Assembly (NCBI GenBank): GCA_023429135.1 | Contig: JAEYWD010000079.1 | Coordinates: forward strand, 1-48,358 | Source: Bacteroidota bacterium | GTDB taxonomy: Bacteria; Bacteroidota; Bacteroidia; Bacteroidales; JAAUTT01 | Direction: 5' to 3' | DNA: 48,358 bases | Shown: in pieces, positions 8,228 through 15,740 of the stretch | Numbering within the stretch: the first letter of the stretch is position 1 | Layout of the letters: every line of letters begins with the position of its first letter | Notes under the pieces: generated by a model | What the model was told of the DNA's origin: nothing | The model's database searches: none | The model's input: the letters and a program-made list of their open reading frames with translations, nothing else | Position numbers and translations under genes: made by a program

Positions 8228-10605
8228 TGAAAAAAATATTCACTACCCTCTTCTTTTTAATAGTTTTAGTTCCGGTAACTATCCAGGCACAACAGGTAAA
8301 AGGGAAAGTCTTTATTGAGAAGGATAAAACTCCTGCTCAGTTTGCTTCTGTAGGACTGCTGCAACTTCCCGATTCATCTGTTGTGACAGGTGTGATAACG
8401 CTTTCCGACGGTGGTTACAGTTTCGAATCTCTTAAGCCGGGAAGTTATTTTGTCAAAGTTAATTATCTGGGCTATAAAGTTGCCGGGAAAAGCATCCTTG
8501 TCAAAGAGAACGAACCGGTAACTGTCGATACGATTTTTCTGGCAGAAAACCCAACTACCCTGGATGAGGTAGTTGTAGTAGGTGAAAAGCTCAAAGGTAA
8601 GGAAAGCGTAGACCGTACCACCTATTCCATACCTCCCCTGATTGCTAAGTCCTCATCAAATGGGTATGAACTTCTGAAAAGGATTCCCCAGGTAAATGTA
8701 GATTTTCAGAACAACGTAACCCTGAACGGTAGCAGTAACTTTATTATACAGGTAGATGGCAGACAGCGTGATAAGGAGTTTCTGGCAAAACTGGTCCCCG
8801 CGGATATTGAAAGTGTGGAAGTAATAAGCAACCCTTCAGGTAAATACGAAGGAAATATTGATGGCGTTATCAACATTATTCTAAAAAAGGAAGCACGCTA
8901 CGGGTTAAACGGTAATGTAGGGTTTACATTAAAACCCATCAATAAGGTAACCTATACCGGAACCGGAAGTATAGATTATTCCATGGGTAAGGTAACATTT
9001 TATGTAACTGCTCTTACCGGGTCCCAGTCTTTATTTATTAATACCTCCGACAGGTTTACCTATAAAAATCTGGATTCACTGAACAGTTCCTTCGGAAAAG
9101 GACGGATAAAAGTTGACTTCCCTTCGGTGAACACAGGCTTTGATTATTACATAAACGACAAAAATAATCTTAGCTTTAACGTTGCCTATAAACCCATCCG
9201 GCAGGATATTGATCTGCTGAGCCAGTCTGATCTCATAAAAAGCGATGAAATAAAAAACATCCTGGAGACCGAAACAAATAATCTGACTAAAAGCGATGAG
9301 GTGACAGTTTCGTTGTTTCATAAAAAGACATTTAATAAACCCATCCAGGAATTATCTTCCGAGTTTACTTATTATAATTTTAAATCGCATCAGGACAACG
9401 ATTTCAGGAATTCTATGCTGGATGTTTTACTACAGGATACCATAAGTATGTATACCCGCCTTGAGGATGATGATAACAAAAGAGATTATTTTTCGGCGAA
9501 AATAAATTTTGTTCAACCCATAGGGATGAAGACCAAAATTGAAAGCGGATATCAACTATATACTCAGCAAATGGATTATGATTTTAAAATAAACGACACA
9601 CCGTTAGGTAATTTGTTTGAGTACAAAGAGCTAAGAAATTCTGTCTATACGGGAATCACCGTTAATCTAAAGAAAATAGGATTTCAGGCTGTATTAAGAA
9701 TGGAAAATACCCATATCAACAGCGATTCGGTTTCGGACCCTGATTATATAACGTTTTTACCATCGACCAACCTGCAATATAAGTTCTCGAATTCTCATAA
9801 CGTAAAGTTAACTTATAACCGGAGAATAAACCGCCCGGGCATATATGATATGAACCCGTACCAAAAGATTGGCCAGAACTATGATGTTAGTGTAGGAAAT
9901 CCCGACCTGAAACCAGAGTTTCGAGACCGCCTCCAGTTAACTTATACCTGGAACTTTGGCAGTAATTATTTCTCTCCAAATGTATATTACGAGTTTCTGT
10001 CGGACAAAATAGCGCGTAAATATGAAATTACAAAGTCACCAGTTACCGGTTCCGTAACATCCTTCACAAAGCCATATAACATGCTCAGCGGAAACGAATA
10101 TGGAGGAGGAGTGAATGCCATGCTTTGGTTTGTAAATATAAACGCCCGTATTTACAAAGGACATTTTAAAGAATATACCGAGAACTCAGTTACTTTGCTC
10201 CCGGCTCGCGACTATTTTTCGTGGAATACCACCAGTTATGCCTATGCTCCACTTGACAAGGCGAAGAAAACCACCGCTTTTGCTTTTCTTTCCTATAATG
10301 GCGTGAATGTGAATGCTCAGTCCAAGACATACAATATGGCCTTTTATGGGTTTGGAGCACAAAAACAGATCAAGGATCATAGCATTGGGTTTGTCTGGTT
10401 ACTACCATTTTCGTCCAATGTTAAACTAAGCTGCACCGAAACTGATACGAGGGACTATCACATTCAGAACATAGTTGGTTTTGATGTTTCGTGGTACATT
10501 CAGGTAATGTATTCGTACAAGTTTAACAAGGGCCGAAATGTAAAGAAGATAGGCCATAAAGTAGATGTAGAAAGTGACAGCAAAAGCAAAAGCATAGGGA
10601 TGTAA
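8227..10605 (+). CDS. TonB-dependent-receptor-like outer-membrane beta-barrel protein
   Basis: 792 residues. Order: signal peptide (1-22, ending IQAQ), a carboxypeptidase-regulatory-like beta-sandwich (about 23-105), a plug-like segment (about 130-225, including GSSNFIIQVDGRQRD and VEVISNPSGKYEG), then a long region of amphipathic strands consistent with the OMP_b-brl_3 barrel family of Bacteroidota. The segment LDEVVVVGEK after the beta-sandwich resembles a TonB box. Substrate is unknown. There is no SusD partner; the coupled partner is the DUF6263-like gene. An oddity is a hydrophilic tail of about 25 residues (ending SKSKSIGM) beyond the last strand, instead of the usual terminal aromatic residue. 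Confidence 0.83.
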   Translation: MKKIFTTLFFLIVLVPVTIQAQQVKGKVFIEKDKTPAQFASVGLLQLPDSSVVTGVITLSDGGYSFESLKPGSYFVKVNYLGYKVAGKSILVKENEPVTVDTIFLAENPTTLDEVVVVGEKLKGKESVDRTTYSIPPLIAKSSSNGYELLKRIPQVNVDFQNNVTLNGSSNFIIQVDGRQRDKEFLAKLVPADIESVEVISNPSGKYEGNIDGVINIILKKEARYGLNGNVGFTLKPINKVTYTGTGSIDYSMGKVTFYVTALTGSQSLFINTSDRFTYKNLDSLNSSFGKGRIKVDFPSVNTGFDYYINDKNNLSFNVAYKPIRQDIDLLSQSDLIKSDEIKNILETETNNLTKSDEVTVSLFHKKTFNKPIQELSSEFTYYNFKSHQDNDFRNSMLDVLLQDTISMYTRLEDDDNKRDYFSAKINFVQPIGMKTKIESGYQLYTQQMDYDFKINDTPLGNLFEYKELRNSVYTGITVNLKKIGFQAVLRMENTHINSDSVSDPDYITFLPSTNLQYKFSNSHNVKLTYNRRINRPGIYDMNPYQKIGQNYDVSVGNPDLKPEFRDRLQLTYTWNFGSNYFSPNVYYEFLSDKIARKYEITKSPVTGSVTSFTKPYNMLSGNEYGGGVNAMLWFVNINARIYKGHFKEYTENSVTLLPARDYFSWNTTSYAYAPLDKAKKTTAFAFLSYNGVNVNAQSKTYNMAFYGFGAQKQIKDHSIGFVWLLPFSSNVKLSCTETDTRDYHIQNIVGFDVSWYIQVMYSYKFNKGRNVKKIGHKVDVESDSKSKSIGM

Positions 10606-10632
10606 ATTACGAATAAAAATTAGTATTCTGTT

Positions 10633-10675
10633 TGTGATATCAGATACAGGCCATAAACCTGTGTTTGGTATCACA
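10633..10675 (+). terminator. 18-bp hairpin at the 3' end of the receptor transcript
   Basis: TGTGATATCAGATACAGG pairs with CCTGTGTTTGGTATCACA around the 7-nt loop CCATAAA. Three of the 18 pairs are G.U in plus-strand RNA and would be A.C mismatches in minus-strand RNA, so the structure favours the receptor transcript. No T run follows, so it may stabilise or process the 3' end rather than act as a classical terminator. Confidence 0.6.
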
Positions 10676-10705
10676 TATTTCAAGCTGAAATTCACTTCTC
10701 AGGGC

Positions 10706-11860
10706 TTACAAATTGATCAGAATAGTGAATATTATACTTCCAAGAACAATCCAGATCACATCTATCTTCTTTACCAAAAGAATAAAAGCGGTAAGTGCAA
10801 ACAGTATATTAAGCCAGCTCCAATGAATCCCAATGGTAAAGCGATAAGTCACAATGGTTAGCAATCCCACGAACGAACATAGTATGCCGTTAATTACCTT
10901 GTAAAAATCCGGTTTCATCCTTAACCGGTCATAAAAGGGAATTATTCCCATTAGGATAAGAAACGATGGAGTAAATACACAAATAGTTGCAATTATGCTG
11001 CCTATAGTGCCAAAATGCATGAATCCGAAAAAAGTAGCCGCAATAATAATAGATCCGGGAGTAATCTGTCCGAGTATAATGCCATCCATAAAGGTCTTTT
11101 CATCGAACCACAAAACGGTGTCAACAAGTACATTGTACATTACAGGCACTGCTGCCAGTCCTCCGCCAAACGACAGCAAATCTACATGAAGCATAATAGT
11201 TGCAAGCTTAAAATAACCGGGATTCAAAATAAAAAGCAGGGTTGCACATACACCAACAATTAATAGTAACCAGAGGAAAAACTTAAAAGTTCGAACCCTA
11301 ACATATTGCGAGGGAGTTGTTTTTTCTTTATTGGTCAGTAAAATTCCCAGAAAAGCAGCAATTAAAAGCACTAATACCGGATGAAGTTTTGTAAGAAACA
11401 AAGCAGCAGCGATTATAGCAATAATCCAATCGTTGAGAGTCCTGAAATTTGATTTGCCAAAAATAAATGCAGCATTGGCTACAATTGAAACAATAACTAC
11501 ACGAAGCCCGCTTAATACCAACTCAACGCCGGTTATGTTTTTAGAGTGCTTGTAAATAACCGAAAGAATAAACATTATGAGAAAAGCCGGTAGCCCAAAA
11601 CCAACAAAAGTCACGAGAGATCCTTTAATCCCTTTCAGTTTTAAACCTATATAGGCTGAAAGCTGCATCACTATCGCACCAGGTATAATCTGACATAAGG
11701 CCAGACCAGCATCAAAGGTTTTACCATCGAGCCACATGCGCTTCTCAACTATATGTTTGCGGAGATGAGCTGTAATTGCTAAGCCTCCGAATCCGGTGAT
11801 TCCAATCCAGAAGAACGTTCTAAATAATTGAAAATAAGACGGAACTGTTTTGTTTGACAT
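10706..11860 (-). CDS. chrA: Chromate transporter family protein, two-domain ChrA
   Basis: 384 residues, a polytopic inner-membrane protein with two homologous CHR domains. The N-terminal half has FFWIGITGFGGLAI and ALCQIIPGAIVMQLSAYIG. The C-terminal half repeats the pattern with LLSFGGGLAAVPVMY and ILGQITPGSIII. FGG and the QI-PG segments are the conserved marks of the family. Characterised ChrA proteins expel chromate, an analogue of sulfate; the physiological substrate of chromosomal copies is often unclear. It starts 50 nt downstream of the yeiH stop on the same strand, so the two probably share a transcript. The start at 11860 gives an N-terminus of family length. Confidence 0.88.
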   Translation of the reverse strand: MSNKTVPSYFQLFRTFFWIGITGFGGLAITAHLRKHIVEKRMWLDGKTFDAGLALCQIIPGAIVMQLSAYIGLKLKGIKGSLVTFVGFGLPAFLIMFILSVIYKHSKNITGVELVLSGLRVVIVSIVANAAFIFGKSNFRTLNDWIIAIIAAALFLTKLHPVLVLLIAAFLGILLTNKEKTTPSQYVRVRTFKFFLWLLLIVGVCATLLFILNPGYFKLATIMLHVDLLSFGGGLAAVPVMYNVLVDTVLWFDEKTFMDGIILGQITPGSIIIAATFFGFMHFGTIGSIIATICVFTPSFLILMGIIPFYDRLRMKPDFYKVINGILCSFVGLLTIVTYRFTIGIHWSWLNILFALTAFILLVKKIDVIWIVLGSIIFTILINL

Positions 11861-11910
11861 AATTCTTAGATTATAGAAAACTTAACGAACTTTTTACCTG
11901 CAAGAACTCA

Positions 11911-12831
11911 CTAAACCGTGTAAAAAACAACAGTTAACGATAACAGAGCAATAAAGAACCAAACAAGAATCCCCTGAATCATAGGTTTTATACCAACCGA
12001 TTTCACGACTTCCCTGGTGAGTTCTGCTCCAATTAGAAACAGGGATATCTTTAATAAGACTTTAGAAACCGAGAATATGAAGGAAGTTGGTTTATTGATT
12101 GCGGGTAAATAGGTATTAATTACCATTGCAAGTACAAAGAACAATATAAAATATGGAATCTTTACTTTTTTGTTTGTGGAAGGAAATATCCATGAAGCAA
12201 AAAAGGCAACAGGAATAATCCACATTGCTCTTTCTAACTTAATTGTTGTAGCAATGTGTAAAGCCTCTTCGCCAAATTTTCCCGCTGCCCCAACAACTGA
12301 ACTCGTATCGTGTATTGCAATTGCCGACCATACACCGAACTGATGCTGAGAAAGATGCAGTAAATGGCCAAACCATGGAAATAAAAATAAAGCAGCAGAA
12401 TTTAATATGAATATTGTTCCTAAAGCTGTTGATATCTGTTTTTCGTTTGGATTTATTATGGAGGAAACAGCAGCAATAGCGCTTCCTCCGCAAACAGCAG
12501 TCCCTGTAGATATCAGAAAAGATGTCTTCTTTTCAACATGGAGGTTTTTACCCACTAAAAGCCCCAAGGTTATTGTAGTTACAATTGAGATAAGCGTGAA
12601 CAGGAAGCCCTCCTTCCCGGCTTTAAATGCCTCAGTTACGTTCATTCCAAAGCCGAGGCCTACTATTGCAGTTTGTAATAAAATGGTGTTAATTTTTTTC
12701 CCCAGATGCAAAAACGGATGCGCAAAAATCTGCGCAAAAACAATTCCCAAGAACAAAGCCAGGGGCGTGTCGATAAAAGGCATTGCACAAATGCTTAAAG
12801 CAAGAATAAAAAAGATTTTGGAGTATTTCAT
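11911..12831 (-). CDS. yeiH: YeiH-family putative sulfur oxyanion exporter (UPF0324)
   Basis: 306 residues with about ten hydrophobic segments, an inner-membrane transporter of the YeiH/UPF0324 family. Family marks are QTAIVGLGFGMN, TGTAVCGGSAIAAV (with the conserved CGGSAI) and WSAIAIHDTSSVVGAA. The family is annotated as a sulfate or sulfite exporter by genetic association; the transport reaction is not read from sequence. I chose the ATG at 12831 because the strong promoter at 12853-12884 lies inside the extra 16 codons that an upstream start at 12879 would add. The lysR gene is just upstream and chrA just downstream. In E. coli, yeiH likewise neighbours a LysR regulator gene (yeiE). Confidence 0.88.
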   Translation of the reverse strand: MKYSKIFFILALSICAMPFIDTPLALFLGIVFAQIFAHPFLHLGKKINTILLQTAIVGLGFGMNVTEAFKAGKEGFLFTLISIVTTITLGLLVGKNLHVEKKTSFLISTGTAVCGGSAIAAVSSIINPNEKQISTALGTIFILNSAALFLFPWFGHLLHLSQHQFGVWSAIAIHDTSSVVGAAGKFGEEALHIATTIKLERAMWIIPVAFFASWIFPSTNKKVKIPYFILFFVLAMVINTYLPAINKPTSFIFSVSKVLLKISLFLIGAELTREVVKSVGIKPMIQGILVWFFIALLSLTVVFYTV

Positions 12832-12852
12832 AAATATATTTTTTGATCGCTT

Positions 12853-12884
12853 CAAACATAACATATAGATAATCAGCAATCAAA
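12853..12884 (-). promoter_or_regulatory. Bacteroidota promoter of yeiH-chrA
   Basis: On the minus strand TTTG, a 20-nt spacer, then TATGTTTG, matching both halves of the Bacteroidota housekeeping promoter. The predicted start of transcription is near 12848, leaving a leader of about 17 nt before the yeiH ATG at 12831. Confidence 0.7.
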
Positions 12885-12903
12885 TCATATATTTTTATGG
12901 TCA

Positions 12904-12918
12904 ATAACTATAAGTTAT
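12904..12918. promoter_or_regulatory. LysR-type box upstream of yeiH
   Basis: ATAACT-ATA-AGTTAT is a perfect 6-3-6 inverted repeat containing the LysR consensus T-N11-A (TAACTATAAGTTA). It overlaps the lysR stop codon. Its centre is about 63 nt upstream of the predicted yeiH start site, the usual place for the primary recognition site of a LysR activator. Confidence 0.65.
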
Positions 12919-13800
12919 AATGCCGCATTAAAAAATTGTGAAAGAGTTTACAAACGCCAGTTGGTTCTGGTCCTTTTGGTGTAATGAAATAGAAATGGCG
13001 GTAAAAATTAAGCCCGCGAATATGGATTGCTTTAAATATTCCCTGTGCGAGTTCTTGTTCAATGGCAAAACGCGAAACAATGCCAACATCGTTACTGGTC
13101 TTAACAAACGACTTAATTGCTTCGGTACTTCCCAAAAACATCGACACTTTCAAATTTTTGGGATTGATTTTATTTTGCTGCATTTTCTTTTCATAATTTC
13201 CAGAGTTCCAGATCCCCGTTCGCGCAATACCATTGGCAAAGAAGTAATTTCATCTTTATTTATAGCGTCCGGTATTCCATTATTTTGTGAAGATGCGAAA
13301 ACCACCAGTTCATCGTTCATAAAAACAGAATAATGCAGATCACTGTTAGACGGTTTACCTTCAACAATTCCAATGTCAATTTCATTCTTCAATAACTTAT
13401 GCTCAATATACGCGGTATTCCCATTAATCAATACCAATTTTAGTTCAGGATAAATTTGATGAAATTTTGCCAATACAGGAGGTATTACATACTGAGCTAT
13501 AGTAGTACTGGCCCCCAATCGCAGGTTTCCTTCCATTTTCCCTTTAAGCAGGCTTAATTCAAATCTCAATTCATTGTGTAACGCAAATATTTGTTCGGTA
13601 TACGACAATAACATACTTCCAGCCTGCGTTAAGGCAATCTTATTCCCCGAGCGATTAAAAAATTTGGTTTCGAATTCCGACTCCAATTCTTTTATGTGCT
13701 TTGTAACTGCGGGTTGTGTAATAAATAACTCTTCCGAAGCTTTTGTAAAACTTAATTGACGGGCTACACTATAGAAGACTTTTAATCTGAACTCAGGCAT
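12908..13800 (-). pseudogene. LysR-family transcriptional regulator, frameshifted
   Basis: The N-terminal part (13800 down to about 13185) carries the winged helix (MPEFRLKVFYSVARQLSFTK, then SEELFITQPAVTKHIKELE) and the first half of the effector domain, ending RERGSGTLEIMKRK. The rest continues in another frame from 13183 (QQNKINPKNLKVSMFLGSTE) to a stop at 12908. One missing base in the A-rich run ATGAAAAGAAAATGC, about 13183-13193, accounts for the break; restoring it gives 297 residues, normal for the family. Sequence quality is otherwise high on both sides, so this is either a very recent mutation, a sequencing error in an A tract, or programmed slippage. Matching operator boxes upstream of this gene and of yeiH make it the likely regulator of yeiH-chrA. 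Confidence 0.85.
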
Positions 13801-13820
13801 GTCTCTTTAATTTGTTACAA

Positions 13821-13833
13821 GTTCAATTTGAAC
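13821..13833. promoter_or_regulatory. Palindrome near the lysR transcription start
   Basis: GTTCAATTTGAAC is a perfect 6-1-6 inverted repeat, 21-33 nt upstream of the lysR ATG. A weak -7-like element (TATATTTA on the minus strand, 13835-13842) abuts it, so a protein bound here would block lysR transcription. Function is inferred from position only. Confidence 0.4.
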
Positions 13834-13890
13834 ATAAATATACTCTAATTTTCAGAAGGCAATTCAGAGAAGTCCGCACAAGTCAGGATT

Positions 13891-13905
13891 CTAAGTCAAA
13901 CTTAG
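13891..13905. promoter_or_regulatory. LysR-type box upstream of lysR
   Basis: CTAAGT-CAA-ACTTAG is a perfect 6-3-6 inverted repeat with T-N11-A (TAAGTCAAACTTA). It shares the form TAA-S-T-N3-A-S-TTA with the box upstream of yeiH. Its centre is about 68 nt upstream of the start site implied by the weak -7 element at 13835-13842. The divergent tldD-like gene begins 119 nt away on the other side. Confidence 0.6.
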
Positions 13906-14023
13906 CTATGAACTAAAACAAAAGTGATAATTTGAACTAGTGAATCTGTTTTTTTCATAAATTTCCCTTCAACCAAATTTCATTTTAACTTAATTTTTAA
14001 CTAATTCCCAAACTATCATATCA

Positions 14024-15715
14024 ATGAATTCCCCTAATTTTATACGCCTCCTGGTGTTTGTAGGCTTTGTTCTATTGACATCGCGAACTCTTAATGCTCA
14101 GGACAAACTCGTTAACATCCTCGACGAAGAAATTAAACGCGAAATGGAGTACCTCAAAAAGCAGGAAATACCTGCCTATTATATCAGTTACAGGGTTGAT
14201 GAAATTTTTAGTTCGTATTTAAATACATCTTTTGGTGCAATTTCGGGTTCCAACGAAAGCAGAGTGAGCTACCTCACTGTTACTGTAAGGGTGGGTTCTC
14301 CCGAGCTCGATAATTTTCATCCGCTAAGAGGCGATAACCCGGGTTATGTCATGCCTGTGCAAATTGATTTGCCTGGACCGGACAAACCATTGGCTATCAA
14401 ACAAGTGGTATGGGGTGCAACTACAACCGCCTATCAGACTGCCGTTGCCAATTATGCAAAGGTTAAGGCCAATATAGCAACTAAAGTTGAAGAAGAAGAC
14501 AAATCGCCCGATTTTGTCCTGGGTCAGCCCAATGTTGCCATAGATGCTCCTTTTAAACCCGAGGATCTGAAATTCAACAAAGCAGAATGGGAGACGCGCT
14601 TAAAAAAATATTCAGCAGTATTCCTGAAAGATAAATCGATTTTTGGTGGGTCGGCCTATATTTCTTACAGAGCCGAACGGAAATATTTTGTATCGAGCAA
14701 CGGCGATAAGGTTGTGCAAAACGGAACTTCTACGCATGCAGGCTTCTCCGGCACAATTAAAGCCGACGACGGAATGGAGCTGCCTCTCAATGAATCGTAT
14801 TTTGCCTTCAAGCCCGAAGGTCTGCCATCGGATAAAGAGATGATGAGAGATGTAAACCAGGTTGTAAATAACCTTATTGCACTTAAAAACGCTCCTATAG
14901 CCGAACCTTTCTCAGGACCCGCTCTTTTGTCGGGCAAAGCTTCGGGTGTTTTCTTTCACGAAATTTTTGGGCATCGGGTGGAAGGATCGCGCATGAAAAA
15001 CGAAACTGATGCCCAAACATTTAAAAAGAAAGTGGATGAACCGGTTCTTCCCGCCACTTTTTCGGTTTATTTCGATCCTCAGATGAGGGAATTTGGCGGG
15101 CTTAATCTGAACGGATATTACCGCTATGATGATGAAGGCCAAAAAGGTCAATATGTTAATATTGTTGATAAGGGAGTGCTTAAAAACTTCCTGATGTCGT
15201 CCACCCCAATTAAAGGATTTTCGGTTTCCAATGGTCACGGACGAGCACAGGCAAGCTATCAGCCGGTCTCACGCCAATCCAATCTTGTAATCGAAACTTC
15301 TCAGCCTAAAAGGGAAGATGAATTAAGAGCCGAACTTATCCGGATTGCCAAAGAACAAAATAAGCAATACGGGTATCTTTTTCAACAGGTTGTTGGAGGA
15401 TTCACCAATACCGGGCGTTTTGTTCCAAATTCGTTCAATGTAACTCCAACACTGGTGTACAGGGTCTATACGGATGGCCGTCCCGACGAAATAGTACGTG
15501 GTGTTGATTTAATAGGAACACCTCTATCGATGTTTTCGCAAATAGATTGGGCCGGAGGTAAAATTGCAATTTTCAATGGTACCTGTGGCGCCGAATCGGG
15601 AGGAGTGCCAGTTTCGGCAGTTAGTCCTATGATTTTGGTTAAAATAATTGAGACCCAGAAGAAATCAAAATCGCAGGAACGCAATTTCATTCTTCCTCGC
15701 CCCGACGGCAAATAA
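14024..15715 (+). CDS. Exported TldD-like metalloprotease, catalytic subunit
   Basis: 563 residues: a signal peptide (1-25, ending LNAQ), then a TldD/PmbA-family body. The zinc site is complete: H312, E313 and H317 in HEIFGH, and C521 in NGTCGAESGG, the downstream cysteine ligand typical of TldD. Cytoplasmic TldD works as a dimer with TldE (PmbA), degrading or maturing modified or unfolded peptides. Here the signal peptide places the enzyme in the periplasm or outside. The next gene, 25 nt downstream, encodes the motif-less partner, so the pair probably forms the same type of heterodimer. The protein is longer than the usual ~480 residues because of extra N-terminal sequence. Substrate is unknown. 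Confidence 0.88.
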   Translation: MNSPNFIRLLVFVGFVLLTSRTLNAQDKLVNILDEEIKREMEYLKKQEIPAYYISYRVDEIFSSYLNTSFGAISGSNESRVSYLTVTVRVGSPELDNFHPLRGDNPGYVMPVQIDLPGPDKPLAIKQVVWGATTTAYQTAVANYAKVKANIATKVEEEDKSPDFVLGQPNVAIDAPFKPEDLKFNKAEWETRLKKYSAVFLKDKSIFGGSAYISYRAERKYFVSSNGDKVVQNGTSTHAGFSGTIKADDGMELPLNESYFAFKPEGLPSDKEMMRDVNQVVNNLIALKNAPIAEPFSGPALLSGKASGVFFHEIFGHRVEGSRMKNETDAQTFKKKVDEPVLPATFSVYFDPQMREFGGLNLNGYYRYDDEGQKGQYVNIVDKGVLKNFLMSSTPIKGFSVSNGHGRAQASYQPVSRQSNLVIETSQPKREDELRAELIRIAKEQNKQYGYLFQQVVGGFTNTGRFVPNSFNVTPTLVYRVYTDGRPDEIVRGVDLIGTPLSMFSQIDWAGGKIAIFNGTCGAESGGVPVSAVSPMILVKIIETQKKSKSQERNFILPRPDGK

Positions 15716-15740
15716 TTATTCATCAGAAAATTATATCGAA

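Noticed and set aside
12832..12879. Upstream start codon adding 16 residues to YeiH
   Set aside because: The added codons overlap a full-consensus promoter, and the ATG at 12831 begins directly before the first membrane helix.
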